64,000 nucleotides of DNA from Caldimonas caldifontis (GCF_002930615.1 NZ_PSNX01000001.1:288681-352680), one strand, 5' to 3'; shown: positions 1-8,522, counted from the stretch's first letter. The notes: a model not told the origin generated them from the sequence alone. Numbers and translations: made by a program.

Positions 1-1
1 G

Positions 2-61
2 CGCCTGGCCCGCAACGAGGCGGGGCGCTTCAGCTTCGACATCCAGACCGCCCAGCTCTGA
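2..61 (+). CDS. pyrR: 3' end of pyrR-like gene (partial)
   Basis: The window opens inside a + strand reading frame that ends with TGA at 59-61. Only about 19 residues are visible, ending in a GRFSF-type motif followed by DIQTAQL. PyrR (uracil phosphoribosyltransferase/pyrimidine regulator) proteins of beta-proteobacteria commonly end with an R-x-x-x-G-R-F-S-F stretch, and pyrR commonly precedes pyrB-pyrC. The call therefore rests on a short tail plus context. The next gene starts 14 bp downstream, so co-transcription is likely. Confidence 0.5.
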   Translation, partial: RLARNEAGRFSFDIQTAQL

Positions 62-74
62 GCCCACCGATCCC

Positions 75-1037
75 ATGCTCTACAAACGCAATCCTCAGCT
101 GAACAAGAACGGTGAGCTGATCCATCTGCTGTCCATCGAGGGCTTGCCGCGCGACGTCATCCACCACATCCTCGACACGGCAGGCACTTTCCTCAGCGTG
201 AACGAACGCGAAGTCAAGAAGGTGCCGCTGCTGCGCGGCAAGAGTGTCTTCAACCTCTTCTTCGAGAACAGCACGCGCACACGCACCACCTTCGAGATCG
301 CGGCCAAGCGGTTGTCGGCCGATGTCATCAACCTCGACATCGCGCGCTCGTCCACGGCCAAGGGTGAAAGCCTTCTGGACACCATCGCCAACCTCAGCGC
401 GATGCATGCCGACATGTTCGTCGTGCGCCACAGCGAGTCGGGGGCGCCTTATCTCATCGCCCAGCACTGCGCGCCGCATGTGCACGTGGTGAACGCCGGC
501 GACGGGCGCCACGCCCACCCCACGCAGGGCCTGCTGGACATGTACACCATCCGGCACTACAAGAAGGACTTCACCCAGCTCACGGTGGCCATCGTGGGCG
601 ACATCGTGCATTCGCGCGTGGCCCGGTCGGACATTCATGCCTTGTCCATCCTGGGCGTGCCGGAGATCCGTGCGGTGGGTCCCAAGACCCTGGTGCCCGG
701 CGACCTGCGCGAGATGGGCGTGCGCGTGTGCCACGACCTCAAGGAAGGCCTCAAGGGCGCGGACGTGGTGATCATGCTGCGCCTGCAGAACGAGCGCATG
801 AGCGGCGCGATGCTGCCCAGCGCTGGCGAATTCTTCAAGAGCTTCGGCCTCACGCCTGACAAGCTGGCCTGGGCCGCGCCCGACGCCATCGTGATGCATC
901 CCGGCCCGATCAACCGCGGCGTCGAGATCGACTCCGCCGTGGCCGATGGCACCCAGAGCGTGATCCTGCCGCAGGTGACCTTCGGCATCGCCGTGCGCAT
1001 GGCCGTGATGTCCATCATTGCCGGAAACGAAGCATGA
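75..1037 (+). CDS. pyrB: Aspartate carbamoyltransferase catalytic subunit
   Basis: ATCase joins carbamoyl phosphate and L-aspartate to give N-carbamoyl-aspartate, the committed step of pyrimidine synthesis in the cytosol. The 320-residue length fits the family. The carbamoyl-phosphate loop STRTR is at residues 66-70, the HPTQ motif at about 148-151, and a PGPINRG motif lies near the C-terminus. The start is the ATG 13 bp after the pyrR-like stop; no strong Shine-Dalgarno is visible, which suits translational coupling. Its stop overlaps the next start as ATGA at 1034-1037. The partner downstream is a DHOase-like protein without the usual metal histidines. This resembles the Pseudomonas-type PyrB-PyrC' arrangement, in which PyrB needs the inactive partner for assembly (known for the family, inferred here). 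Confidence 0.97.
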   Translation: MLYKRNPQLNKNGELIHLLSIEGLPRDVIHHILDTAGTFLSVNEREVKKVPLLRGKSVFNLFFENSTRTRTTFEIAAKRLSADVINLDIARSSTAKGESLLDTIANLSAMHADMFVVRHSESGAPYLIAQHCAPHVHVVNAGDGRHAHPTQGLLDMYTIRHYKKDFTQLTVAIVGDIVHSRVARSDIHALSILGVPEIRAVGPKTLVPGDLREMGVRVCHDLKEGLKGADVVIMLRLQNERMSGAMLPSAGEFFKSFGLTPDKLAWAAPDAIVMHPGPINRGVEIDSAVADGTQSVILPQVTFGIAVRMAVMSIIAGNEA

Positions 1038-2347
1038 AGATCCTGATCAAGAACGGCCGGCTGCTCGATCCGGCCAGCAACACCGACCGCCTGGGCGACG
1101 TGGCCATTGCCGCGGGCCGCATCGTGGCGCTGGGGTCCGTGAGTCCGGACTTTCACCCCAACCGCACCCTCGACGCGCGAGGCCTCATCGTGGCGCCGGG
1201 CCTGGTCGATCTGGCCGCGCGCCTGCGCGAGCCGGGTCATGAACACGAGGGCATGCTGGAGAGCGAGATGGCCGCGGCCGTGGCCGGCGGCGTCACGAGC
1301 CTCGTGTGCCCGCCCGACACCGACCCGCCGCTGGACGAGCCTGGACTGGTGGAAATGCTGAAGTTCCGCGCCCGCAACCTCAACCAGGCGCGGGTGTACC
1401 CGCTGGGTGCGCTCACGCGTCAGCTGGCCGGCACCACGCTCACCGAGATGGCCGAACTCACCGAAGCCGGTTGTGTGGGTTTTTCGCAGGCCGAGGTGGC
1501 CCTGTCCGACACCCTCATCCTGCAGCGCGCCCTGCAATATGCCGCCACCTTCGGCTACACCGTCTGGCTGCGCCCTCAGGATGCCCACCTCGGCAAGGGC
1601 GTGGCGGCGAGCGGCCCGGTGGCCACGCGCCTGGGCCTGTCCGGTGTGCCGGTGATTGCCGAAACCATTGCCCTTCACACAATCTTCGAACTCGTGCGTG
1701 TCACCGGCGCCCGCGTGCACCTGTGCCGCCTGAGCAGTGCGGCGGGTATTGCGCTGGTGCGCGCCGCCAAGGACGAAGGCCTGCCGGTCACCTGCGATGT
1801 GAGCGTGAACCAGCTTCACCTCACCGACGTGGACATCGGCTATTTCAATGCCGACATGCGCCTGACCCCGCCGCTGCGCCAGCAGCGCGACCGTGACGCC
1901 ATCCGCGAGGCCCTGGCCGACGGCACCATCGATGCCCTGGTGAGCGACCACACCCCGGTGGACGATGACCAGAAGACCCTGCCCTTCGGTGAGGCCGAGC
2001 CCGGCGCCACCGGCCTGGAACTGCTGCTCAGCCTCGCCCTGAAATGGGGGCAGGAAAGCGGCGTGGGCCTGATGCGTCCGCTGGCCGTGCTCACCAGCGA
2101 GCCGGTGCGTGTGCTGGGGGAGGCCCTGGGCTCGCTCGCCTCCAGCACCGGGCGCCTCGTGGAAGGGGGCGTGGCCGACCTTTGTGTCTTTGACCCGCAG
2201 GCCAACTGGTCGGTCCACCCGGCGGCCTTGCGCAGCCAGGGCAAGCACACGCCCTTCAGCGGCTACGAACTGCCCGGCCGCGTGCGCTATACCGTGGTGG
2301 CCGGTCAGGTGGCTTATGAGGCGGCGGCGGAGTCCGTCGCTGCCTGA
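1034..2347 (+). CDS. pyrC': Dihydroorotase-like protein PyrC' (probably non-catalytic)
   Basis: This is an amidohydrolase-fold class I dihydroorotase homologue of 437 residues. In active class I enzymes the segment after strand 1 reads D-x-H-x-H-x-R-E-P-G. Here residues 59-68 read [10 protein letters not shown], so both metal-ligand histidines are replaced (Ala61, Arg63) while REPG is kept. The later SDHTPV segment is retained. A second, intact class II pyrC lies at 35938-36978. The simplest reading is a structural partner of PyrB, as for Pseudomonas PyrC'. The ATGA overlap with pyrB supports stoichiometric co-translation. The frame is open at full family length, so this is not a decayed pseudogene. 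Loss of activity is inferred from the missing ligands. Confidence 0.9.
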   Translation: MKILIKNGRLLDPASNTDRLGDVAIAAGRIVALGSVSPDFHPNRTLDARGLIVAPGLVDLAARLREPGHEHEGMLESEMAAAVAGGVTSLVCPPDTDPPLDEPGLVEMLKFRARNLNQARVYPLGALTRQLAGTTLTEMAELTEAGCVGFSQAEVALSDTLILQRALQYAATFGYTVWLRPQDAHLGKGVAASGPVATRLGLSGVPVIAETIALHTIFELVRVTGARVHLCRLSSAAGIALVRAAKDEGLPVTCDVSVNQLHLTDVDIGYFNADMRLTPPLRQQRDRDAIREALADGTIDALVSDHTPVDDDQKTLPFGEAEPGATGLELLLSLALKWGQESGVGLMRPLAVLTSEPVRVLGEALGSLASSTGRLVEGGVADLCVFDPQANWSVHPAALRSQGKHTPFSGYELPGRVRYTVVAGQVAYEAAAESVAA

Positions 2348-2349
2348 GG

Positions 2350-3084
2350 ATGCTGCGCTCCCTGCGTGCCTGCTGGCGCCTCACCCGGGTGATCGTGCAC
2401 GTGCTGCACGGGCTGGTGATCGTGTGGTGGCGTTTCGGCACGTTGGACGCCGCCGGTCGGCGTGAACGGGTGCTGTGGTGGTCCCGCGCGCTGCTGCGCC
2501 ACCTGGGCATCACACTGGTGGTGCGAGGCAGCCCGAGGCCCGGCGCCAAGCTGTTCGTTGCCAACCACATCTCGTGGCTGGACATCGTGGCCATCAATGC
2601 CACGGCGCCGGCGCGCTTTGTCTCCAAGGCCGAGGTGAGGCGCTGGCCGGTGCTGCATCGGCTCGTGTCGGCGGCCGACACCCTCTACCTGGAGCGCGAG
2701 AAGCGACGTGACGCGCTGCGTGTCGTGCACCAGGTGGCCGAAGCCCTGCAGGCGGGCGACACCGTGGCGGTTTTCCCGGAGGGCACGACCGGCACCGGTC
2801 ACGAGCTGCTGCCCTTCCACGCCAACATCCTGCAGGCCGCCATCGCCACCGAGACCCCCGTGCAACCCATTGCGCTGCGCTACAGCGACCGCCGCGCCAC
2901 CATCAGCGCCGCCGTGGCCTATGTGGGTGACACCACGCTGGTGCAGTCACTGTGGTGGGTGGCCCGTGCCGACGGGCTGCAGGTGACGGCTACGCTGATT
3001 GAAGCGCAGGGCACACGCCACCTCGATCGCCGTGCGCTCGCCCAGCGTGTGCGCGGCCTGATCGAAGAGGCGCTGGCCGCCTGA
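2350..3084 (+). CDS. plsC: 1-acyl-sn-glycerol-3-phosphate acyltransferase
   Basis: PlsC-type acyltransferases transfer an acyl chain to lysophosphatidic acid at the inner membrane to make phosphatidic acid. The protein has 244 residues. The catalytic NHxxxxD block is NHISWLD at residues 72-78, and the substrate-binding FPEGTT motif is at 142-147. A hydrophobic segment at about 13-27 probably anchors it to the membrane. The ATG is two bases after the pyrC' stop, so it should be the last gene of the pyr transcript. It converges on gpmA with a 10-bp gap and no obvious terminator between them. A second PlsC-like gene is at 59785-60414. Confidence 0.93.
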   Translation: MLRSLRACWRLTRVIVHVLHGLVIVWWRFGTLDAAGRRERVLWWSRALLRHLGITLVVRGSPRPGAKLFVANHISWLDIVAINATAPARFVSKAEVRRWPVLHRLVSAADTLYLEREKRRDALRVVHQVAEALQAGDTVAVFPEGTTGTGHELLPFHANILQAAIATETPVQPIALRYSDRRATISAAVAYVGDTTLVQSLWWVARADGLQVTATLIEAQGTRHLDRRALAQRVRGLIEEALAA

Positions 3085-3094
3085 GGGCAGCAGG

Positions 3095-3838
3095 TCAGGC
3101 CTTGCCCTGCTGGGCCACGGCGGCGGCGGCCTTGGCGGCGGCCTCCGCATCCCCCAGGTAGTAGCTCTTGAGGGGCTTCAGGTCGGCATCGAGTTCATAC
3201 ACCAGCGGGATGCCATTCGGGATGTTCACGCCGACGATGTCGCTGTCGGAGATGTTGTCCAGGTACTTCACCAGCGCACGGATGCTGTTGCCGTGTGCCG
3301 CGATCACCAGGCGCTGGCCCGAGCGGATGGCCGGGGCGAGCGTCTCGTTCCAGTAGGGCAGCACACGTGCCACGGTGTCCTTCAGGCACTCGGTCAGCGG
3401 GATCTCCTCGGGGCGGAGCTTGGCATAGCGCACATCGCCACGCTGGCCGCGGGGGTCGGAGGCCTCCAGGGCGGGTGGCGGGGTGTCGTAGCTGCGGCGC
3501 CAGACGAGCACCTGCTCATCGCCGTACTGCCTGGCCATGTCGGCCTTGTTCAGCCCCTGCAGCGCGCCATAGTGGCGCTCGTTCAGGCGCCAGGAATTCA
3601 CCACCGGCAGCCAGGTGCGATCCATCTGGTCAAGCACATGCCACAGGGTCCAGATCGCGCGCTTGAGCACCGAGGTGTAGGCCACGTCGAAGTCGTAGCC
3701 GGCTTCCTTGAGCAAGCGGCCAGCCTGCTTGGCCTGCTCCACGCCCGTGGGGGTCAGATCCACGTCTGTCCAGCCGGTGAAGCGGTTCTCCAGGTTCCAG
3801 GTGGACTCTCCGTGGCGGATGAGCACGAGCTTGTACAT
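3095..3838 (-). CDS. gpmA: 2,3-bisphosphoglycerate-dependent phosphoglycerate mutase
   Basis: The enzyme interconverts 3- and 2-phosphoglycerate in glycolysis and gluconeogenesis. The 247-residue length is typical. The phospho-acceptor histidine lies in RHGES (His9), and the second active-site histidine is in the C-terminal [10 protein letters not shown] motif. The frame stays open for 114 codons upstream, but [12 protein letters not shown] is the standard N-terminus of the family and a GAGGAGA Shine-Dalgarno precedes this ATG. The gene is transcribed leftward, divergently from the rhodanese gene, across a 130-bp intergenic region. Confidence 0.97.
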   Translation of the reverse strand: MYKLVLIRHGESTWNLENRFTGWTDVDLTPTGVEQAKQAGRLLKEAGYDFDVAYTSVLKRAIWTLWHVLDQMDRTWLPVVNSWRLNERHYGALQGLNKADMARQYGDEQVLVWRRSYDTPPPALEASDPRGQRGDVRYAKLRPEEIPLTECLKDTVARVLPYWNETLAPAIRSGQRLVIAAHGNSIRALVKYLDNISDSDIVGVNIPNGIPLVYELDADLKPLKSYYLGDAEAAAKAAAAVAQQGKA

Positions 3839-3900
3839 GCGGCGGATCTCCTCGCGGTCGAAAAGGACGGGCCGGGTGCCCCGTGGGAAACCGCGAATTC

Positions 3901-3906
3901 TATAAT
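3901..3906 (+). promoter_or_regulatory. -10-like TATAAT for the rhodanese-grxC-secB-gpsA direction
   Basis: A perfect TATAAT lies in the gpmA/rhodanese divergent region, 62 bp before the rhodanese GTG. No convincing -35 hexamer is seen at 16-18 bp. The overlapping complement offers TAGAAT for the gpmA direction, so the element may serve both genes. Confidence 0.35.
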
Positions 3907-3968
3907 CCGCCCCCGTTACAACCGAGTGCGGCATTGCGCTGCCGCCGAACAGAAGGGCAGACGACGCC

Positions 3969-4373
3969 GTGGACTTCTTCATCAACAACTGGATCCTCAT
4001 CCTCGCCGCGTTCGTGTCCGGAGGCCTGCTCGTGTGGCCGCTGGTCACCCGGGGTGCAGCAGGCAGTACCGTCAGCCCGAGCGAGGCGGTGCGGCTCATC
4101 AACCGAGAGAAGGGTGTGGTCATCGATGTGTGCGAGCCTGATGAGTTCGCGAAAGGCCATATCAAGGACGCCCGCAACATCCCCTTTGGTCAGATCGAAT
4201 CGAGCGCGCAACTGCCTTCGAACAAGGCCCTGCCTTTGATCGTGGTTTGCGCCACTGGTGCACGCGCGTCGCGTGCCGCCGCTACGCTTCGCAAGGCTGG
4301 CTACCAGAACACCCATGTTCTGGCCGGCGGCATGGCCGGCTGGCGCGAAGCCAACCTGCCGGTCGAGAAGTGA
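3969..4373 (+). CDS. Rhodanese-like domain protein, membrane-anchored (YibN family)
   Basis: This 134-residue protein has one N-terminal membrane segment (about residues 7-26) followed by a single rhodanese domain. The active-site loop carries cysteine 94 in [10 protein letters not shown], so persulfide or sulfur transfer is possible; the in vivo substrate is unknown. The order rhodanese-grxC-secB-gpsA is the same as yibN-grxC-secB-gpsA of enterobacteria, which supports the YibN assignment. The start is a GTG preceded by a GAAGGGC sequence. An upstream TATAAT at 3901-3906 may drive the cluster. Confidence 0.88.
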   Translation: MDFFINNWILILAAFVSGGLLVWPLVTRGAAGSTVSPSEAVRLINREKGVVIDVCEPDEFAKGHIKDARNIPFGQIESSAQLPSNKALPLIVVCATGARASRAAATLRKAGYQNTHVLAGGMAGWREANLPVEK

Positions 4374-4393
4374 GCTTTGCGAGGGAGGAGCCT

Positions 4394-4663
4394 GTGCCCA
4401 CCGTGACGATGTACACCACCCAGGTGTGCCCTTACTGCCAGCGCGCCAAGCAACTGCTGGCCCAGCGCGGTGTCCAGCAGATCGAGGAGATCCGCGTGGA
4501 CCTGCAGCCCGAACTGCGCGAGCGCATGGTCGAGCTCACCGGGCGCCGCACCGTGCCACAGATCTTCATCGGTGACACCCACGTGGGAGGGTGCGACGAC
4601 CTCTACGCACTCGACCAGCGGGGAGGGCTCGATCCCCTCCTGAGAGGAGAAGCGACCGCCTGA
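4394..4663 (+). CDS. grxC: Glutaredoxin 3
   Basis: Small dithiol glutaredoxin (89 residues) that reduces protein disulfides and glutathione mixed disulfides in the cytosol. The redox motif CPYC is at residues 12-15, and the TVP cis-proline segment and GGCDDL glutathione-binding segment follow. The start chosen is GTG at 4394 because a GGGAGGAG Shine-Dalgarno lies 5-6 bases upstream and the resulting N-terminus matches GrxC. An in-frame ATG five codons later is the alternative. It lies 20 bp after the rhodanese gene in the same operon. Confidence 0.93.
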   Translation: MPTVTMYTTQVCPYCQRAKQLLAQRGVQQIEEIRVDLQPELRERMVELTGRRTVPQIFIGDTHVGGCDDLYALDQRGGLDPLLRGEATA

Positions 4664-4675
4664 CCTGGCGGTGGC

Positions 4676-4697
4676 GGCCGAGTCTCCAGGCTCGGCC
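4676..4697. other. Perfect 7-bp hairpin after grxC
   Basis: GGCCGAG (4676-4682) and CTCGGCC (4691-4697) form a perfect inverted repeat with an 8-nt loop, 12 bp after the grxC stop. No T-run follows. It runs directly into the CATAAT hexamer at 4697-4702. It could be a weak terminator, an RNA-stability element or an operator. Confidence 0.4.
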
Positions 4698-4702
4698 ATA
4701 AT
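4697..4702 (+). promoter_or_regulatory. -10-like CATAAT before the secB leader
   Basis: CATAAT matches five of six -10 consensus bases and lies 67 bp before the secB start. No clear -35 is seen. If it is used, transcription would start near 4710, just ahead of the hairpin at 4715-4740. Confidence 0.3.
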
Positions 4703-4714
4703 CGCTGGTCTGCA

Positions 4715-4744
4715 GCCCGCACCCATCGGCGGTTGCGGGCTTTT
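4715..4744 (+). terminator. Intrinsic terminator or attenuator in front of secB
   Basis: GCCCGCA (4715-4721) pairs perfectly with TGCGGGC (4734-4740), followed at once by TTTT. This is a standard Rho-independent shape placed between grxC and secB, 24 bp before the secB ATG. It may end most grxC transcripts or, if the CATAAT at 4697 is a promoter, act as a leader attenuator for secB. Confidence 0.6.
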
Positions 4745-4768
4745 CACTTTCTGAGGATGACTCCCATC

Positions 4769-5245
4769 ATGGCCGAGCAAGACCAAACCCCCGTGTTCCA
4801 GATCCAGCGTGTCTACCTGAAGGACCTCTCGCTCGAGCAGCCCAACTCGCCGCAGATCCTGCTCGAGCAGGAACAGCCGCAAGTGGAGATCAACCTCGGC
4901 ATCGAGGCGCAACCGGTTGCCGAAGGCATCTTCGAGGTGGCGGTGGTCGCCACCGTGCACACCAAGATCCAGGACAAGACGCTCTTCCTGGTCGAGGCCA
5001 AGGAAGCCGGCATCTTCGAGATCCGCAACATCCCGGAAGAGCAGGTCAACCCCATCATCGGCATCGCCTGCCCGCAGATCGTCTATCCCTATCTGCGCGC
5101 TGTGGTGGCCGACGCCATCACCCGGGCGGGCTTCCCACCGGTGCATCTGGCGGAAGTCAATTTCCAGGCCATGTACGAAGCCCAGCAGGCCCAGGCCCAG
5201 GCCCAGGCCAACGGCGGCGGCTCGCCCATCATCACCAGCGCCTGA
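4769..5245 (+). CDS. secB: Protein-export chaperone SecB
   Basis: SecB is a cytosolic tetrameric chaperone that keeps preproteins unfolded and hands them to SecA. The 158-residue protein carries the family core: [12 protein letters not shown] near the N-terminus, VEINLGI in the middle and [13 protein letters not shown] near the C-terminus. The C-terminal tail holds a QAQAQAQA run encoded by four perfect CAGGCC repeats. The start MAEQDQTP is preferred; an in-frame ATG at 4757 is possible but would leave no room for the GAGG at 4753-4756 to act as ribosome binding site. gpsA follows after 16 bp. Confidence 0.96.
   Translation: MAEQDQTPVFQIQRVYLKDLSLEQPNSPQILLEQEQPQVEINLGIEAQPVAEGIFEVAVVATVHTKIQDKTLFLVEAKEAGIFEIRNIPEEQVNPIIGIACPQIVYPYLRAVVADAITRAGFPPVHLAEVNFQAMYEAQQAQAQAQANGGGSPIITSA
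5186..5209 (+). repeat. Four tandem CAGGCC hexamers in the secB tail
   Basis: Four perfect copies of CAGGCC lie head to tail within secB and encode alternating Gln-Ala. Unit gain or loss would keep the reading frame, so length but not expression would vary. Confidence 0.9.
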
Positions 5246-5261
5246 GTATCGGGGTGCCTGG

Positions 5262-6260
5262 ATGCCCCTGAAGCTCAGCATCCTCGGCGCCGGCGCCTGG
5301 GGCACGGCGCTGGCCATCAGCGTGGCGCAGCGCCATCCCACGCTGCTGTGGGCGCGTGATGCTGCCCAGGCCGGCGCGTTGGCCGCCGAGCGTCGCAACG
5401 CGCGCTATCTGCCGGGTGTCGCCTTGCCCCCCGGCTTGGAAATCACGTCCGATTTCGATGCTGCCCTGGCCCATGCCCGCGACGGCCTCATCGTGATCGC
5501 CACGCCCATGGCAGCGCTGCGCGAGATGTTGTCGCGGCTGCCGGACGATGCCCGCGCCTGGTGGTTGTGCAAGGGCTTCGAGGCCGGCACCGGCCTGCTG
5601 GGCCACGAGGTGGCACGCGAGGTCTGCCCGCAGGCCCGTGTGGGCGTGCTCTCCGGCCCGAGCTTCGCCCAGGAGGTGGCCCGGTCGCAGCCCACCGCCC
5701 TGGTGGCGGCCAGTGCCGATCAGGCCCTGCGTGAGGCCGCTGTGGAAGCCTTCCATGGCGACGCGCTGCGCATCTACCCGTCGGCCGATCCGGTTGGCGT
5801 GGAGGTGGGGGGGGCGGTGAAGAACGTGCTGGCCATCGCCACCGGCGTGTGCGATGGCCTCGGGCTCGGGCTCAACGCCCGCGCCGCCCTCATCACCCGC
5901 GGCCTGGCCGAGATGACCCGCCTGGGCTTGGCGCTGGGCGCCCGCCCCGAGACGTTCATGGGCCTGTCCGGTCTGGGCGACCTGGTGCTCACCGCGACGG
6001 GCGACCTTTCTCGCAACCGTCAGGTCGGGCTCCGACTGGCACGCGGCCAGGGCCTGCCCCAGATCCTGGAGGAGCTTGGCCACGTGGCCGAAGGCGTGTA
6101 CAGCGCCCACACCGTCGTTGACCGGGCCCGCCAGGTGGGGGTGGACCTGCCCATCGCGGCCGCCGTGGTGGAACTGATCGAATCGCGGCTGACGGCGCCC
6201 GAAGCCGTGCGCCTGCTGATGTCGCGCGCCGTCACCGAAGAATTCAGAACATCGGCCTGA
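5262..6260 (+). CDS. gpsA: NAD(P)-dependent glycerol-3-phosphate dehydrogenase
   Basis: GpsA reduces dihydroxyacetone phosphate to sn-glycerol-3-phosphate, the backbone precursor of phospholipids. The 332-residue length fits. The dinucleotide-binding motif GAGAWG is at residues 9-14, the [10 protein letters not shown] block lies near the middle, and the catalytic lysine sits in [11 protein letters not shown]. The [20 protein letters not shown] region follows. The start at 5262 is the first ATG after the secB stop. The gene ends the rhodanese-grxC-secB-gpsA run. Confidence 0.97.
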   Translation: MPLKLSILGAGAWGTALAISVAQRHPTLLWARDAAQAGALAAERRNARYLPGVALPPGLEITSDFDAALAHARDGLIVIATPMAALREMLSRLPDDARAWWLCKGFEAGTGLLGHEVAREVCPQARVGVLSGPSFAQEVARSQPTALVAASADQALREAAVEAFHGDALRIYPSADPVGVEVGGAVKNVLAIATGVCDGLGLGLNARAALITRGLAEMTRLGLALGARPETFMGLSGLGDLVLTATGDLSRNRQVGLRLARGQGLPQILEELGHVAEGVYSAHTVVDRARQVGVDLPIAAAVVELIESRLTAPEAVRLLMSRAVTEEFRTSA

Positions 6261-6295
6261 GCCCGTGCCCAGGCTTCATCACAAGGAGACAAGCC

Positions 6296-7267
6296 ATGCA
6301 ACGACGACACCTCCTGGGCGCAGCCGCTGCAAGCCTGCTGGCCGGCAGCTGGCCGGCCCGGGCCCAGGCCTGGCCGGCGCGCCCCATCCGGATGGTCGTG
6401 CCCTTTCCGCCCGGGACCTCACCCGACCTGATCGCCCGCATGGTCAGCGAGCCGCTCGGGGCCGCGCTCGGCCAGCCGGTGGTCATCGACAACCGCCCCG
6501 GCGCCGGCGGCAACATCGGGACCGGGGTGGTGGCCAAGGCCGCGCCGGATGGCTACACCTTCCTGTTCACCATCCAGGGCCCGCTGGTGACGGCCCCCAT
6601 GCTCAGCAAGAGCCTGCCCTACGACCCGGTCAAGGAACTGGCGCCGGTGAGTCTGGTGGCCACGAGCCCCAATGTGCTGGTGGTCGACCCGAAGCTGGGT
6701 GTGGAGACGCTGGCCGATTTCGTGCGGGTGGCCAAGGCCCAGCCCGGCAAGCTCAACTACGGATCGGTGGGCAACGGCAGTGCCTCGCACCTGGCCATGG
6801 AACTGTTCAAGACCCGCGCAGGCATCGACCTCGTGCATGTGCCCTACCAGGGGTTTCCGGCCGTGGTGAACGCCATCCTCGCCGGGCAGGTGCAGGCCGG
6901 CTTCATGGTGCCGGGCCTGGCGATGGGCCAGGTGCGTGCAGGCAAGCTCAAGGCCCTGGGCGTGACGACCCTGGGCCGCAGCAGCGCACTGCCCGAGATG
7001 CCGACCTTCGCCGAGCAGGGCTACGCCGGTTTCGAGGTCATTTCCTGGCAGGCTGTGCTGGCGCCGGCGGGCACGGCCAAGCCCGTCATCGACCGGGTGT
7101 CGAGCGAGCTCGTGCGCATCATCAAGAGCGACGAGGTGCGCACGAAGATGCTCGGCCAGTACTTCAGCGCGGCCGGGACGGCCCCGCAGGCCTTGGCCAA
7201 TCTCATGCGCAGCGAGCGCGAGAACTGGGGCCGCGTGATCCAGGCCGCAGGCGTCCAGCCCGAGTGA
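6296..7267 (+). CDS. Bug-family (TctC-like) tripartite transporter substrate-binding protein
   Basis: Periplasmic binding protein of the Bug/TctC family, greatly expanded in Burkholderiales. Members usually bind small carboxylates or amides and feed tripartite tricarboxylate transporters. The protein has 323 residues. The signal peptide has an RRHLLG start, an Ala-rich core and an ARA-Q cleavage site at about residue 24; the twin arginines could allow Tat export. The PIRMVVPFPPG, NRPGAGG and DGYTFLF motifs are typical. A strong AAGGAG precedes the ATG. No tctA or tctB genes are nearby, so it is an orphan and its ligand cannot be inferred. Confidence 0.92.
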   Translation: MQRRHLLGAAAASLLAGSWPARAQAWPARPIRMVVPFPPGTSPDLIARMVSEPLGAALGQPVVIDNRPGAGGNIGTGVVAKAAPDGYTFLFTIQGPLVTAPMLSKSLPYDPVKELAPVSLVATSPNVLVVDPKLGVETLADFVRVAKAQPGKLNYGSVGNGSASHLAMELFKTRAGIDLVHVPYQGFPAVVNAILAGQVQAGFMVPGLAMGQVRAGKLKALGVTTLGRSSALPEMPTFAEQGYAGFEVISWQAVLAPAGTAKPVIDRVSSELVRIIKSDEVRTKMLGQYFSAAGTAPQALANLMRSERENWGRVIQAAGVQPE

Positions 7268-7281
7268 GGGCCACAGGCGGG

Positions 7282-7752
7282 TCAGCCGCCGCCTTCATAG
7301 CCCAGCTGCCGCCAGGCGTCGAAGACCGCCACCGCCACCGCGTTGCTCAGGTTCAGGCTGCGCTGGCCCGGCCGCATCGGCAGGCGCACGCGCTGTGAGG
7401 TCGGGAAACGCTCGAGCAGGGCGGCATCCAGCCCCCGCGTCTCGCAGCCGAACACCAGCCAGTCGCCCGCCTGCCAGCGCTGCTCGCCCAGCAGGTGGCT
7501 GCCCCGCGTCGTGAACGCGAAGAGACGCTCCGGGGGTGGCCCTGCGCGATCCAGGAAGGCCTCCCAGTGGGCATGGCGCTGGACCGTGGCGTACTCGTGG
7601 TAGTCAAGGCCGGCCCGGCGCATCAGCCGGTCTTCCATCGAAAAGCCCAGCGGTTCAATCAGGTGGAGGCTGCACCCGGTGTTGGCGGCGAGTCGAATGA
7701 CGTTGCCGGTGTTGGGCGGGATCTCGGGCTCGACCAGGACGATGTGGAACAT
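7282..7752 (-). CDS. trmL: tRNA (cytidine/uridine-34-2'-O)-methyltransferase
   Basis: TrmL is a SPOUT-class methyltransferase that 2'-O-methylates the wobble base of certain tRNA-Leu isoacceptors. The 156-residue protein starts MFHIVLVEPEIPPNTGNVIRL, the standard family N-terminus. The deep-trefoil-knot motifs FGCETRGL and LPMRPGQRSLNLSN follow. An upstream in-frame ATG at 7770 exists, but homologues begin at MFHIV. A GACAAT hexamer at 7759-7764 lies six bases before this ATG, so the mRNA may be leaderless. Confidence 0.93.
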   Translation of the reverse strand: MFHIVLVEPEIPPNTGNVIRLAANTGCSLHLIEPLGFSMEDRLMRRAGLDYHEYATVQRHAHWEAFLDRAGPPPERLFAFTTRGSHLLGEQRWQAGDWLVFGCETRGLDAALLERFPTSQRVRLPMRPGQRSLNLSNAVAVAVFDAWRQLGYEGGG

Positions 7753-7758
7753 GCCGGC

Positions 7759-7764
7759 ATTGTC
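7759..7764 (-). promoter_or_regulatory. Candidate -10 (GACAAT) of trmL, leaderless spacing
   Basis: On the minus strand GACAAT is followed by six bases (GCCGGC) and the trmL ATG. Initiation 7 nt after the hexamer would begin the transcript at the start codon. No clear -35 was identified. Confidence 0.35.
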
Positions 7765-7786
7765 CTGCATGCCGGCGAGGCGTCCG

Positions 7787-8506
7787 TCAATCCAGAGGCG
7801 TACGGGTGAGCACCCAGACGTGGACTGAACGGGCGCCAGCCTCCCGAAGCACCCGGCTGACCGCCGCGGCCGTGGCGCCGGTGGTCATCACGTCGTCCAC
7901 CACGGCCACACGGCGGCTGCGCAAGACGGCCGATGCACCCGGTGTTGCCATGAACGCGCCGCGCAGGTTGCGTTGACGCCCGGCCGGATCCAGGCCGATC
8001 TGAGGGGCCGTGCTGCGCCGGCGCTCGACAAGATCACTTCGGGCTGTCGTCCCTACGTGGTGGGCGACTCGCCAAGCCAGCTCCCAGGCCTGGTTGTAGC
8101 CGCGCTCGCTCAGGCGCGCACGGGCGAGGGGCACGGGCACGACCAGATCCACACGAGGGTGGCCGGCTTGCGCCACGGCGCGGGCCAGATGTGCGGCCAG
8201 GGTGCCTGCCAGATCCAGCCCGTCATGGAACTTGAGCTGTTCGACCAGGCCTTTCCAGGGGTAGGCATGGGTCCACACCGTGACGGCGCGATCAAAGGGC
8301 GGTGCCTCGGCGATGCAGCGGCCGCATCGTCCCTGTCCGTGTGGCACCTCGATGGCGCACGATGTGCAGCGGGGCAGGGCTTGGTGATGCCGCGCCAGGC
8401 AGGCCTGGCACAGCCGAAGCGCCTGCCAGCTGCGGCAGACGGCGCACTGGCTCGGCAGCCGGTGGCCCAGGCGTTCGGCAGCAAGCACCAGGTCGGAGAA
8501 GCGCAT
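7787..8506 (-). CDS. comF: ComF family phosphoribosyltransferase-like protein
   Basis: ComF/GntX-type protein of 239 residues. The N-terminal third holds paired CxxC-type cysteines (CAVC, LCQAC, CTSC, CGRC) likely to bind zinc. The C-terminal domain has the type I PRTase fold with the PRPP loop VVDDVMTTGATAA. ComF is required for DNA uptake in some competent bacteria; the role here is unproven. The start at 8506 is preferred over GTG at 8512 because TATATT lies eight bases upstream of this ATG. bioC starts only 23 bp away on the other strand. Confidence 0.9.
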   Translation of the reverse strand: MRFSDLVLAAERLGHRLPSQCAVCRSWQALRLCQACLARHHQALPRCTSCAIEVPHGQGRCGRCIAEAPPFDRAVTVWTHAYPWKGLVEQLKFHDGLDLAGTLAAHLARAVAQAGHPRVDLVVPVPLARARLSERGYNQAWELAWRVAHHVGTTARSDLVERRRSTAPQIGLDPAGRQRNLRGAFMATPGASAVLRSRRVAVVDDVMTTGATAAAVSRVLREAGARSVHVWVLTRTPLD

Positions 8507-8514
8507 GGGCACTC

Positions 8515-8522
8515 AATATACT
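8515..8522. promoter_or_regulatory. Shared bidirectional -10 box between comF and bioC
   Basis: Eight bases contain TATACT on the + strand (8517-8522, seven bases before the bioC ATG) and TATATT on the - strand (8520-8515, eight bases before the comF ATG). Both match five of six consensus bases. Only 23 bp separate the two start codons, so neither gene has room for a normal 5' leader or Shine-Dalgarno. Confidence 0.55.

Noticed and set aside
1034..2347. Calling PyrC' a pseudogene because of missing histidines
   Set aside because: The frame is intact, full length and translationally coupled to pyrB, and the same loss is known in functional structural partners.
4247..4393. Upstream extension of GrxC
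   Set aside because: It lies within the rhodanese gene in another frame; the GTG at 4394 with its own ribosome binding site gives a normal glutaredoxin.
5186..5209. Phase-variation switch in secB
   Set aside because: The unit is six bases, so copy-number change cannot shift the frame or switch the gene off.
6272..6295. GGCTT/AAGCC stem around the Shine-Dalgarno of the Bug gene
   Set aside because: The stem is only 5 bp and the ribosome binding site lies in the loop, so it is probably accessible.
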